A stretch of 64,000 nucleotides of DNA from positions 248,001 through 312,000 of the forward strand of contig JADJCS010000007.1 of the NCBI GenBank assembly GCA_016703105.1, given 5' to 3'. Below, piece after piece: positions 53,538 through 63,730 of the stretch. Positions within the stretch are counted from its first letter, which is position 1, and every line of letters begins with the position of its first letter. The position numbers and the translations under genes were made by a program. The notes under the pieces were generated by a model. It saw nothing but the letters and a program-made list of their open reading frames with translations, did no database searches and was not told where the DNA came from. Source of the DNA: Flavobacteriales bacterium (GTDB lineage Bacteria; Bacteroidota; Bacteroidia; Flavobacteriales_F; PHOS-HE28).

Positions 53538-53545
53538 TTCCTTCG
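53538..53545 (+). promoter_or_regulatory. Candidate -7 element for the DUF1761 gene
   Basis: TTCCTTCG in the context GAGTTCCTTCG, which recurs at 55019; 27 bp from its first base to the ATG at 53565. Confidence 0.3.
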
Positions 53546-53564
53546 CTCCCACCAACCCGGACCC

Positions 53565-53969
53565 ATGGACGTACACCTCAACCACATCGCAATCCTTGTT
53601 GCCGCGCTCAGCGATCTGCTCGTGGGCGCGCTCTGGTACTCACCCCTGCTCTTCTACAAGCCCTGGCGCGATGCGAACGGCTTCACCGATGAAGGCATCA
53701 AGAAAGCGCTCAACCCGGCGAAGACCTACGGCCTCACCTGCCTCTTCGCGGTGATCATCAGTTACAACCTCGCCTTCTTCCTCGGCTCACCGGATATGAA
53801 CGCTTCGCAGGGCGCGCTCTACGGTCTGCTCACCGGCGTTTGGGCGGCATTGGCCTTCATGATCGTGGGCCTCTTCGAGCAGCGCAGGTGGGGTTACATG
53901 GGCATCAACGTGGGCTACATGCTCGTGGCGTTCACGCTGAAAGGACTGATCGTCGGGGCATGGCGCTGA
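53565..53969 (+). CDS. DUF1761 small membrane protein
   Basis: A 134-residue protein with four hydrophobic segments (HIAILVAALSDLLVGALWYS, YGLTCLFAVIISYNLAFFLG, ALYGLLTGVWAALAFMIVGL, YMGINVGYMLVAFTLKGLIV) and the WYSPLLFYKPW motif of DUF1761. Function unknown. Its stop overlaps the start of the following lipoprotein gene by ~10 bp. Confidence 0.85.
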   Translation: MDVHLNHIAILVAALSDLLVGALWYSPLLFYKPWRDANGFTDEGIKKALNPAKTYGLTCLFAVIISYNLAFFLGSPDMNASQGALYGLLTGVWAALAFMIVGLFEQRRWGYMGINVGYMLVAFTLKGLIVGAWR

Positions 53970-54941
53970 AGCACCTCGTTGCCTGCTTGCTCCTGACTGC
54001 CTTCGGCGCGTGTGGTGGCCCCGCAGCGGATCCTGATCCGGTCGTAGTACCAGCGCTGCGGGTCGCCTACAACGTGTACACCAACACACCGGAAGACAAC
54101 TACGAGATCTTCGTGCGGGACCTGGATGGGAAAAACGCGAAGAACATCACCAATACGCCTGGTGTGGATTGGGTGTACAGCGCGCACGAGGACGAGCTCT
54201 ACTTCCTGAGCGACCGCGACACCTGCCACCGCTGCTACTTCCTCTATGCGATGGACGCGAACGGTAACAACGTGCGTAGGATCAGCGATCACCAGATGCA
54301 GGACAGCTGGATGTCAGCGCGCATGGATGGCGGCGCGCTCATCGTGGACCCGAAGGGGATCGCGACACGGCTTTCTTCCGCATCGATCGCAATGGCAGGC
54401 ACTTGGACACGCTCTACCACGGGCTCGCCTATGCCAACGATCCGTGCTTCTCCCCGGACGGGCAGCGCATCGTGTTCCGCGGGGCGCACGCGAAGTTCAA
54501 GCAGGACACCGGCTACCACGATGAACTGTACGTGATGAACACGGATGACGGCGGTGTGCGGCAACTCACCCACTACCCGACCGATGACACCACTGCGCAA
54601 TGGTGGCAGTATCATGCGGGTCCGCCGCGATGGGAGCCGAACCACGATCGCATTACATATTGCTCCCACCGCAAGGGGAACCTGAGCATCTTCAGCATCA
54701 AGCCCGATGGCACGGACGAAAGCAGATCACACCCGACGGCTTCGATGAGGACTGGCATGCCTGGAGCCCGGACGGGAAACTGCTCGTGTACAGCGGTACG
54801 CCAGTGATCACGGGTGAAGAGCGGCCACGCTATGACATCTTCCTGATGGACATGGTTAGTGGAAAGGTCACGGCCCTAGCGGCCGATACGCTCAGCGAGC
54901 AGGCTCCCGTGTTCGTGCGCATGGATCGGAGGGGCGCTTAG
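53960..54941 (+). CDS. TolB-like PD40 propeller lipoprotein, broken by two single-base losses
   Basis: The reconstructed protein is ~327 residues. Signal and lipobox are MALKHLVACLLLTAFGACGG. PD40/TolB blades follow: NYEIFVRDLDGKNAKNITNT, DELYFLSDRD, YANDPCFSPDGQRIVFRG and DEDWHAWSPDGKLLVYSG. The frame breaks in the GGGG at 54355-54358 (one G short: PKG should run into DRDTAFFRIDRNG) and in the AAA at 54719-54721 (one A short: TDE should run into KQITPDGFDE). Both losses are in homopolymers and both restored joins read as normal blades, so I favour sequence error over a true pseudogene. Likely periplasmic; no partner known. Confidence 0.72.
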
Positions 54942-55021
54942 ATCGCTCGCACCGCGCTAGATCAACAGGACCGGGTGGAGATCCGCTTGTCGGTGGACCG
55001 CCCATAGTGGGCGAGGATGAG

Positions 55022-55029
55022 TTCCTTCG
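55022..55029 (+). promoter_or_regulatory. Candidate -7 element for the DUF7619 gene
   Basis: TTCCTTCG, 26 bp from its first base to the ATG at 55048; the same GAGTTCCTTCG context as at 53535. Confidence 0.3.
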
Positions 55030-55047
55030 TGGGCCAGACCAACGCCC

Positions 55048-57304
55048 ATGTATCGCACACCCACCCTCCTGATCGCCTGCATGGCCCTGCAAGCGCACGC
55101 GCAGCTCTGCAACCAAACGGCCAACCCGATGCCCGACGGGCAGGACTTCAGTCTGATCCATGCGGTGCACCGCGATGGCGGAGGGGGGTTGACCTTGACC
55201 CTGTACAACACACCGAGCGGGCCCTTCCTCACACGCTGGTCGCCCACGGGTGAGGTGCTCTGGAACCGGAACTTCCAGCACATGGATCCCCACAATTGGC
55301 CCATGCCGAGCGCCGTGACCGGTCTCTCGAACGGCGGCGCACTGATCACGGGAGATCTCTATCCGGACCAGGGCGCGTACAGGAACATGTACGCTGCCGA
55401 GCTCGACACCGATGGAAATGCCGTGTGGGCCCGCATCTACATGCTCGATTCGGTAGGGGCCATGAACCCTGGCCCGCGCGCTTTGATCGAGCTATCCGGA
55501 GGTGGATATCTCTTTCCGATCCGGACCGACGAAGGTCTCAGCATCTCCAAACTGGATGTCGATGCTGTTCCGGTCTGGACCAAACGCTATCGCATCGGCA
55601 CGGGCTTTCAGAGCGGGTCGACGGTCTTCGTGGAAGGCAACGGCGATATCACCTTGATCATCACGGTCACAGGACAATCGACCAACGTGGTCCGGCTGGA
55701 CCCCGACGGCAACCTGCTGTGGAAACGTTCGTGGCCCGATATCGGCTATGGCGTGCTCCATACGACGAACGGGGAGATCATCGTGACCCGCGACGACGGT
55801 GGGGCCAACTGGTACCTGGCGCGCTTCGATGCGCTGGGCGAGTTGCTTTGGCAGCGTTCCTATCCGTACCAGCACATGGACGCGTTCTACAACGGTGGGG
55901 TGCGCGAGATTTCCAACGGGCATGTGCTGCTCCTCGGTGAGGGCGTCCTCATCGAAACCGATGCGAACGGGGCGCTGGTGGGTCAATGGACCGTGGGAGG
56001 ATACGGCCTGGCCGGCCGCCTGCTCGGGGCTCGGCAACCGCATGGGGATACGCTGATGATCGCGGGGGACGAGTACAGCGGCCTTTCCGTTTGGACCAAT
56101 TTGCTCACGTCGTCCAGCACGGCCGACCTGGCCTGTGCGGCGACCGCCGTCACCGGGACTTCGACCTTGCTCGCGCCGATCGAGATCACCGGTGATCCTT
56201 TGACCATCGTGCAGGATTCGCTCAAGACCTGGACGATGAACTTCAAGCCGGTATCCACTGCGTTGGACCTGGACCCGACCGCCCACGCGACGCCGACGTG
56301 CGCGGCCGGCTTCGTCCCAAGCCTATGGCGTGATCGACATGGATAGCTGCTCCCACGGACCGATCGCGCCACGATGACCATCGCACCGGAGATCGCGTAC
56401 GTGTCGACCCGCGCCACAGTCCGTGACGGGGCAAACGATCTCCTGGCAGTTACCTGCCCTCGGACCGGACAGCCTTCCATCCTCACGGTGGCTGACCACT
56501 CCACGGATCGGTTGTTGGTCGGCCATCCAACCCTACACCTTCAGTTTCACCCAGGATAGCAGCGAAACGAGCCTCGCGAACAACACGTCCACCATCGACC
56601 GCACCATCGTCGGCGCCTATGATCCCAACACCAAGGAGGTCGTTCCCTCGCCCTACTACCACATCGCCAACGACAGCATCCTGGAGTACACCATACACTT
56701 CCAGAACACCGGCAACGCCGAGGCCACGACGGTGGTGCTGCGCGACACACTGCCGGAAGCCCTGGACGTGCAGACCTTCCGGCTCGGAGCCATGTCGCAT
56801 ACATGCACGTACTCGCTCACGGCCGAGGGCATCGTCACGTTCACTTTCGATAACATCAACCTACCGGACAGCACAGCAATGGGGCTGGCAGCCACGGGCT
56901 CGTCGCTTCCGCATCAAGCCGGACCTTCCGCTCACCCTGGGACGGGATCGCCCAACCGTGCGGATATCTGCTTCGACTTCAATCCGGCGATCCGGACGCC
57001 GGATGCCACCGTGATCGTCCACGATATGTCCGTTGCGGTGCCCCAGAGCAGCGCGCGCGAGTTGCAGGTGTTCCCCGTTCCCGTGGCCGATCAACTCAAC
57101 GTGATGGTACCGGAAGGATCCGTTCCGCACCAGGCCTGGGCGATCGGCCTCGATGGGCGGCGGGTCCCACTGCCTGTGCTTGCGTCAGGGAGCGGTACCG
57201 GAACCCTGCGCATGGATGTGCGCAAGCTCGCCTCGGGTGCATACGTGCTTACGTTGGTCGACCGATCGGGCAGGCGATCGAACGCCAGGTTCACGAAGGA
57301 ATAA
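55048..57304 (+). CDS. T9SS propeller protein with DUF7619-like domain, broken by several frameshifts
   Basis: Signal peptide MYRTPTLLIACMALQAHAQ, then delta-60-like blades (AAELDTDGNAVWARIYML, VVRLDPDGNLLWKRSWPD, ARFDALGELLWQRSYP) to ~56300. In another frame, 56423-57304 encodes a DUF7619-like domain (TIVGAYDPNTKEV, YTIHFQNTGNAEATTVVLRD, DICFDFNPAIRTPDA) and a T9SS type A domain (VFPVPVADQLNVMV, LASGAYVLTLV). Between 56320 and 56460 at least two base losses are needed to join them. Three more (T near 56900, T near 56908, G near 56940) restore FRIKPDLPLTLGTGSPN. I read this as one ~750-residue gene damaged by indels, although two separate genes cannot be excluded. Confidence 0.62.
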
Positions 57305-57378
57305 CCGCGGTCCTTTAGCGCGAGAAAGGCAGGCTGACGGCAAGCGCTGCGCGCAGATGGGGGCATTGGGACAACCAA

Positions 57379-57386
57379 CTACTTTG
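57379..57386 (+). promoter_or_regulatory. Candidate -7 element for the NTF2-like gene
   Basis: CTACTTTG, 19 bp from its first base to the ATG at 57398. Confidence 0.35.
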
Positions 57387-57397
57387 GCACCACGACC

Positions 57398-57910
57398 ATG
57401 AAGACCCATCTCCTCCTTTGCTCCGCCACTGCCACGCTATGGATCGCCTGTGGCAACCACCCCAGTGACCCAGCCCACGCGGCACCTCCTTTCTCCACCG
57501 CGGCGGTGAAGGCCGTGCTCGACAGAATGAACGTACACTACCACGACCGCTTCCGCGATAGCACCACGGCCTACTTCGCCGCGCGCTACACGAAGGATGC
57601 CTGCGTGATGGCACCCAACATGCCGCGCATCTGTGGCATCGAGGGGATCACCAAGTTCTACTGGTTCGATGGCAACAGCCAGACCACCACGCTGGACATC
57701 AAAGGCGAGGAAGTGAGCGGCACGGCGGACGAGGTGACCGAAGTGGGCGCTTACAAGGTGATCGACGATGAGGGCACGGTGCTGGACGCCGGCAAGTTCA
57801 TCGCGATCTACCGCAACGAAGGCAGCGTGTGGAAGGTGCATCGGGAGATCTGGAACTCCGATCACGAAGCCGCTGCGCCGGGCGGCACCTCGGCAGAGAG
57901 CCCTGGCTAG
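57398..57910 (+). CDS. NTF2-like (DUF4440/SnoaL-type) lipoprotein
   Basis: A 170-residue protein with lipobox LWIAC in MKTHLLLCSATATLWIACGN. The mature part is a cone-shaped NTF2-like fold: VLDRMNVHYHDRFRDSTTAY, YTKDACVMAPNMPRICGIEG, TEVGAYKVIDDEG, GKFIAIYRNEGSVWKVHREI, WNSD. Relatives are exported DUF4440 proteins with unknown ligands. The gene appears intact although its neighbours carry indels. After it, 57911-58131 shows no convincing gene. Confidence 0.78.
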   Translation: MKTHLLLCSATATLWIACGNHPSDPAHAAPPFSTAAVKAVLDRMNVHYHDRFRDSTTAYFAARYTKDACVMAPNMPRICGIEGITKFYWFDGNSQTTTLDIKGEEVSGTADEVTEVGAYKVIDDEGTVLDAGKFIAIYRNEGSVWKVHREIWNSDHEAAAPGGTSAESPG

Positions 57911-58131
57911 CCCTTTCATCACCATGGAAATGCGCGGACGGGTTCGGCTCGAAGAAGGGACTACGCGGCCGCTTCGGTGTGTACGTGCCACCTCTCAAAG
58001 AGGTACTAGGGCTTGCGGAGGTGACGCACGAAGCGAAGAACAACCGCATGCGGGCAACGTGACGCTCACCGTAGCGGCGATGCGGTCATTGCCGATGGCC
58101 CACGAGCGCGTCGCCGCCATCGGTTCGGGGC

Positions 58132-59365
58132 TCAGGGCGAAGGAGATGGGACCGGGGGCATCACCCACGCATCCCAGGCAGATCGCCCCGGCAGATTGTG
58201 CGCTTCCCAACGGACGCCCCAAAGACCGGTGGTGAGGATGGTCACCGCTTCGTATCCGAGGTCCGTCAGTATCCGAGCTGTGTTGAATAGCTCTTCGTCC
58301 AACCCTCGTCCGTCGACACCACGGTATGTTCTTGGTGATCCCGCTCAAGCACTCTCGCATTTCCGAGGCCGGAATAGCCGCCTGGCGGAAGCGGCCCGTG
58401 TTCATCCATGCATCCTTGGCAGTTCCATCGTACTCTTCCTTCGGTCGGATGTCGATCATCACCTGCTCGCCGGACAACAGCGCGACCGTATCCAGGCGAT
58501 CGAGCCCCATGGCGGAATAGGGCGCGTCGCTGCTCCAGATGTCCTTCTTCACGAGCGGGCGCATCCCATCGATCATGCCTTCCAACCCGTTGAAGAGGAC
58601 ATGCACCTCCTTGAAGCCTTGGGCGACCAGTGCACTTGCCGCTTTGGCCGCATCGGCGGTATAGGCACCCACCACCACGATCGGGCGATCGCGCGGCAGC
58701 TGCGGTTCGGCTTCCTTGAGCCGTTCGATCGGGATGTGCGTAGCGCCTTTCACCGCACCGTACGCGCTCACCCACTCCGGCTTCTTCCCCGGCGCGACCA
58801 ATGAGTCAGCGCGTACGTCCAGCAGGAACACGGGACGTGATGTACGCATGTCGCAGAGCCGTTGCGCGTTGATGATCCCATAACCCGCGGAGCGTTCGAT
58901 CAAGCCGTCCATCATGGACAAGCGGTCAAGTTCGTTCCAGTAGCGGCTCATGCCGCCGTTCACGTTGATCACGTTCGTATAGCCGCTGTCGATAAGCATG
59001 TTGCCCACCCGTCGACTGCGCTGGCTGTGCGAACAATAGAGATAGATCGGCCGGTCGTGATCCGGAAGTTCGCTCAGGCGCTTGCCGACCTCCCGGTGAT
59101 CTATGTTCTTCGCGCCCTTCAGGTGCCCGATGTTCAGGCTGGCCCAGTGTGACGTGTCACTGTACTCGCCGGGAGTGCGCACATCGAGGATCAGCGCCTT
59201 GGGCGACTTCGCCAAAGCGGCGGGCAACTCCTCGAAGGAGATCGTGCGGTAGCGGGTGTTGTCGCCTTCATACTGGGCGTTCGCCGTGATCGCGGCCGGT
59301 CCGGCAAGGGCAAGGGCGTGCGCGGGTCCAGGCTCGAAGTTCGCCGGCGCTTTATGGGCCAACAC
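58132..59365 (-). CDS. Exported multi-rhodanese-domain protein, frameshifted near its C-terminus
   Basis: At least three rhodanese (sulfurtransferase-like) domains: RYRTISFEELPAALAKSPKA with LDVRTPGEY and the loop IYLYCSHSQRSRRVG (active-site Cys); a second with VFLLDVRADSLVAPGK lacking a clear loop Cys (VVVGAYTADAA); a third with VMIDIRPKEEYDGT. In the present frame the C-terminus turns to nonsense after GITKNIP. Adding one base at the CC near 58323 and one at the CCC at 58303-58305 restores VVSTDEGLDEELFNTARIL, LTDLGYEAVTILTTG and a stop at 58132. The start is uncertain: GTG at 59365 follows a TATGTTGA element, but the signal peptide is poor, so another indel is likely. Probably periplasmic. 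Confidence 0.68.
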
Positions 59366-59436
59366 TTCGTCAACATAGGAACCGTCGGAAACCAAGACCG
59401 TCCGCAGCGGAGGTACGTTCCGCAGAAGGCGCTCGC

Positions 59437-59444
59437 TATCTTGC
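59437..59444 (+). promoter_or_regulatory. Candidate -7 element for the DUF7948 gene
   Basis: TATCTTGC, 42 bp from its first base to the ATG at 59479. Confidence 0.3.
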
Positions 59445-59478
59445 CATGACCGCAGCCTACGCGACCTGACCGCAGCCC

Positions 59479-60078
59479 ATGAAACCACGTTCTGTTCGGA
59501 TGGCCATGCTGACCATGGCGTTCGTCGCCAACACGACCCAAGGCGCTCCTCTCCGCCCGGACAAGCGGCCAACGAGCTCCGGTTTCGAAGAGAACAAAGG
59601 ACAGCTGCGCACCATGGATGGAAGGCCCGCGTCCTTTGTGCGGTATCGGCTTACCCAGGGCGGAACCAGCGTTTTCCTGCTCGGCAATGGCATCGCGTAC
59701 CAGTTCACCCGTGTGCACGCGATCGAAGATGCCGAGGCGAAGGACCGGAGCACGGATCCCGATCCGTTGAACGCTGTCGACATCGAAGCCTCGCAGAAGA
59801 AGCGGCGGATCGAAACCTACCGGATGGACGTGTTGCTGGACGGCGCCGATCCATGCCCCCATCACCACCGAACACCCGACCGATGAACGCCTTCACTACT
59901 ACACCCACGATGCGCTCGACGTGCGAGCGTACCACTGCGTGATCTATCACGATGTGTACTCCGGGATCGACTGGGTGGTCCGCACGACCGAACACGGCGT
60001 GAAGTACGACTTTGTAGTACATCCCGGGCGTCGGACAGATACGCCTGCGCTTCGTTCACCAGGAAGAACTGCGTGGCG
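59479..60078 (+). pseudogene. N-terminal part of a DUF7948/SBBP-type surface protein, frameshifted and cut off
   Basis: Signal peptide MKPRSVRMAMLTMAFVANTT, then the typical DUF7948 opening SGFEENKGQLRTMDGRPASF, TSVFLLGNGIAYQF and, after a frame break near 59850, APITTEHPTDERLHYYTHDA, VYSGIDWVVRTTEHGVKYDF and VVHPG. Another single-base gain near 60030 restores ASDRIRLRFVHQEELRGA. Such proteins normally continue for several hundred residues with SBBP beta-propeller repeats and a T9SS domain, but here the sequence runs into the G-rich block at ~60079. Whether the gene is truly broken or the assembly is wrong cannot be told from the sequence. Confidence 0.65.
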
Positions 60079-60880
60079 CGCGCCGGCTCAGTGGGAGGCC
60101 CCGGCGGTGGGGGGGGGCGTGCGCGTCGCCGGGGCGCGCGTCGCCGGCCGGGGCCGGTGGCGGGCGCGTCCGCGGGGGGGCGGGGTCCCCGGGGGGGGCG
60201 CGGGCGCGCCGGGGGGGGGGCGGTGGGCCGCGCGGGCGTGGGGGCGGGGCGCCGGCGGGGGGGGGTTCTGGTGGGGGGGCGGCGGGCCGTGGGCCCTCGG
60301 TGGGCGCCGGGGAGGGCTCGCGGGGGCCGGCTGCCGGGGCCGCCCGCGGTGGGCCGGGTCGCGCAGCCATGCCGGGGGGGGCGCTCTCGGTGGGGGGCAG
60401 CCCGGGGTGCGCGGCGCGCGGCACGTGTCCGCCCCTGCGGCCGGTGCGCGGGAGCGCGGTGTGCGGCGTGGGGGCGTCGCCGGGGCGGTGGTGGGGGGGA
60501 CTGCTGCGCGCCGGTGCGGTGGCATGTCTCTGGCCGGGCAGACGCAATCGCCGGGTTCCGGCGGCCAGCTGGGGGGTCCGGTCTCGCCGGGCCGGCGGGG
60601 GTCCTCTGGGTGGGGCCCGCTGGCCTCGGGTGGCCGCAGCAGCGCATGTTATCCGGGGGCGCAACCCTTGAGGGGATGCGGATGGCGGGCCAGACACGGC
60701 GGGGCGTCGACGCCGCGAAGTCGCGGGAGGGTGGGCTCTGGCGGTCGGCGCCGCGGGTCTGCCGGGCCGAAGCAGTTTATATGTCGGCAATACAGCTCGA
60801 GCCGCGGCGGCCCAGAACACCTGGAGGGGGAGCGATACTCCGCGAGGTTCAATGCGGACATGGCACTGCGATAGTCCCGG
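60079..60880. other. Anomalous A-depleted, G-rich block interrupting two genes
   Basis: Roughly 60110-60370 contains almost no A (a single A in the 180 bases 60121-60300 plus the next line) and many G runs, the longest ten bases (60211-60220). From ~60520 to 60880 the composition drifts back toward normal without any recognisable protein. Long open frames exist here only because stop codons need A and T. To its left a DUF7948 gene is cut; to its right an ankyrin gene is cut. Most likely an assembly or base-calling artefact at a junction; a real G-quadruplex-forming insertion is the alternative. Confidence 0.75.
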
Positions 60881-61163
60881 CCAATGAGGCATTCCGCAGA
60901 CTCGCGGTCACCGACATGCCCCGCGCCTTCCAAAGCCGTCTCAAAATCACCGCCACCCACATCCCAGCTGGCGTTCAGCAGGCCGGGCTGCTCCTTCAGC
61001 ATGCGCTGCACCTCCGGCAGGTTGTTGTGGCCCACGCGCACGAACTCCTTCACCAGCTCTGACGCGAGTGCGTGGCTGGGGGCCTTCATGTCCTGTGCGA
61101 GGCGGACTTCGCCGCAGTGGAAGGCCGAGGGCGGTCGGTGGGTAGGAAGCGTCTGCGGTCCAT
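60880..61163 (-). pseudogene. Ankyrin-repeat protein fragment with Tat-like start
   Basis: The ATG at 61163 opens MDRRRFLPT, a twin-arginine-like signal start, in one frame; after at least one indel the frame continues MKAPSHALASELVKEFVRVG, NLPEVQRMLKEQPGLLNAS and WDVGGGDFETALEGAGHVGD, RESAECLIG, a recognisable ankyrin-type pair of helices. The coding match ends at the G-rich block (~60880), so the 3' part is missing. The start lies 2 bp after the reconstructed stop of the permease, indicating an operon. Confidence 0.6.
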
Positions 61164-61165
61164 TC

Positions 61166-63579
61166 TCACTTGTGTCCGTGCGAAGGGCCCGCACCGGATC
61201 GGTCTGCGCCGCGCGCACCGCACGGAAGCTCACGGTGAAGGTCGCGATCATCAACACCACCAATGCCGCGAGCACGAACACCAACGGCTCGATCGCCGTG
61301 CGGAACGCGAAGTTCTCCAGCCAACGGCCCACGCCGAACCAGGCCAGGGGCATCGCTACCAATGCACCCAGGAAGACCAGCAGCAGGAAATCGCGCGTGA
61401 CGAGGTAGGTGATGCGCATCGTATCGGCGCCCATCACCTTGCGGATGCCGATCTCGCGCGTGCGCTTTTCCGCGGTCCATGAAGCGAGTGCGAAGAGGCC
61501 GAGGCAGGCGATGAACACCGCGAGCAACGAGAAGATGCCGATCAATTTCGCCAGGCGGCCCTGGGCCTCGTACTGCATGTCCAGTTGTTCGTCCAGGAAC
61601 TGGTACTCGAAGGGGAAATCCGTGGTACGTGCGTTCCATTTCTCCTTGGCGGCAGCGATCACCGGGGCGGGATCACCGGCTTCGAGACGCAGGTAGAGGT
61701 AGCGGATCCACTGCCCCCGATCGTCGGGCTGGCACATGTCGAACACGAACGGCTGCACGGCCTTGAACAGTGGATCGAACGCGAAGTCCTTCGCCACCCC
61801 GATCACGCGCTCTTCCCCATGCGGGGTGTCCATGCGATCGCCGATCGCCTTCGTGGGATCATCCGGGTGCAGTTGCTGGGCGAAGGTCTCGTTGATGATC
61901 ACGCTGAGCGAATCATCGCCGGGGAATTCGCGCGAGAACCAGCGGCCCGCGAGCAGGTCGATGTTCGCCACCTCGTTGAACTCGGGGTTCACATAGAGCG
62001 CAGGGAGATAGGTCCACTTCCCCTGCTCCATAGTCCCCCAATTGAACTCGTGGGTGTTGTGCTTCTTGCCGATGATGTCGTTCGCCCAGGACACCGCCTT
62101 CACCCCGCTGATGTTCTTGAGCTCGGGAAAGACGGCCGAGTATACATCGGCCATCGGCCCGCGCACGGGGATCAGCAGCACCTGTTCCTTGTTGAAACCG
62201 AGATCGACGGTGCGCAGGTGGTCGTGCTGCTTCTTCACGAACACGGTGCCGATGATGAGCACCATGGCGATCGCGAACTGCACCACCACCAAAGCCTTCC
62301 GCAAGGCCTGCCCGCGCGAGGTGCCCGCAGCGTTCGCTTTCAACACCACCGCCGGCTGGAAGCTGGACAGGAAGAACGCCGGGTACACCCCGCTGAGCAA
62401 GCCCACGACCACCGCGAGGCCCAGCACCCCCGGCACCAACATCTCCGGCAACACGATCACCTCACCGGCCAGTTCATTGAACGCAGGCATCACGAGTTGG
62501 ATCAGCACCAGCGCGATCAGCGCGGCGATCACGCTCATCAGCACGCTCTCCAGCAGGAACTGGCCGATCAACTGCCCGCGCGTGGCACCCGCGGACTTGC
62601 GCACGCCCACTTCGCGTGCCCGATACGCGCTCCGCGCCGTGGCGAGGTTCATGAAGTTCACGCTGGCCAGCAGGATGATGAAGAAGCCGATCACCCAGAG
62701 TATGTTCACGCTGCCCGCATCGGCGTTCTGGTGCATCTCGAAGTCGAGCTTCGAGGTGAGGTGGATGTCCACCAGCGGTTGTAGTTCGTGGCCGATCTGG
62801 TCCCTCAGAAAATCGGGGTAGTACTTCTGGATGAAGCCGGGGAAAATGCGGTCCACCTCCGCTTTGCTGATACCGTCCTTCAGCCGCACATAGGTCCAGC
62901 AAGGGTTCCACACCCAATTGTTCTTCTCGATGTTCTTCCAGTACTGGAGGATGGTCCCCATCGAGGCGAGCCCCTCAAAGTGGATATGCGAGTTGCGCGG
63001 GATCTCGCCCAGGATGCCCGTTACCTGCACATCCATGGAGCCGTCCCACTTCATCATCTGGCCCATGGGATCGGCATCGCCGAAGTACTTCTTCGCCAAC
63101 GACTCGCTCAGCACGATGCTGCCTGGACGTGCCAGGGCGGTCTTCGGGTCGCCCACCTTCAGCGGATAACCGAACAACTCGAACACGGTGCTGTCCACCA
63201 GGTAGAGGCCGCTCTCGGTGAACAGCTTGTTCGTACTCAGGCTGTCGCCCACTTTCAGCGAGTGCTGGGGGTCCTGGAAATCGAACCAGCGGCAGTAACG
63301 TTCGATCAGTTCCGGATGATCGTGGTACAGCGTGGGCCCGAGCCCGAACACCATGCTGCTGCTGTGCTCGCCCTGCCCTTCCATCTCGATCTCGCCCACC
63401 ACACGGTACATCTGCTCCGCTTTCGGTGCGAAGCGATCGTAGCTGCGTTGGTACCGCACGTACAGCCCTATCAAGACAAAGCAGGCGAGGCCCGTGGCCA
63501 AGCCCAGCAGGTTGATCAGTGTGTAGAGCTTGTGGCGGGCAAGGTTGCGCAAGCTGGTGAGCAGAACGTTCTTAAGCAT
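61166..63579 (-). CDS. MacB/FtsX-type ABC transporter permease
   Basis: About 804 residues. MLKNVLLTSLRNLARHKLYT leads into TM1 (LINLLGLATGLACFVLIGLY), a MacB-type periplasmic core (~45-280), three membrane segments with the FtsX signature (ILLASVNFMNLATARSAYRA, REVGVRKSAGATRGQLIGQF), a second periplasmic region, and a second FtsX set (KRTREIGIRKVMGADTMRIT) ending FRAVRAAQTDPVRALRTDT. Such permeases export peptides, lipoproteins or drugs with a separate ATPase, which is not in the window. The frame continues past this point into the ankyrin gene, but one missing base before TGA at 61166-61168 explains that. Confidence 0.85.
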
Positions 63580-63715
63580 GGCGAAGCAACAAGGTGCGGC
63601 AAGTTGCCTATCCTACGGCCTCAGGCGTTCGCTTTCGTGCGCCGTTGTTGGGCGTGTGATGGATGGTTGGAGGATCGGCCACGCGATCCGTTCGGTCCAT
63701 CGCCGCCCGGACAAG

Positions 63716-63723
63716 TACATTTC
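63716..63723 (+). promoter_or_regulatory. Candidate -7 element for the Hpt gene
   Basis: TACATTTC, 15 bp from its first base to the ATG at 63731. Confidence 0.4.
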
Positions 63724-63730
63724 TCCTCGA

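Noticed and set aside
57911..58131. Short open frame ending LKEVLGLAEVTHEAKNNRMR as a gene remnant
   Set aside because: It is too short, lies in the indel-rich zone and matches nothing I recognise.
59921..61062. Long open frames on both strands across the G-rich block
   Set aside because: They are open because A and T are nearly absent. The translations are Gly/Arg/Ala/Pro strings with no family resemblance.
60649..63579. One 976-residue permease-ankyrin fusion protein
   Set aside because: A missing base just before TGA at 61166-61168 explains the read-through; in the next frame ATG at 61163 starts a Tat-like MDRRRFL, so two separate genes are more likely. The last ~75 residues come from the G-rich block.
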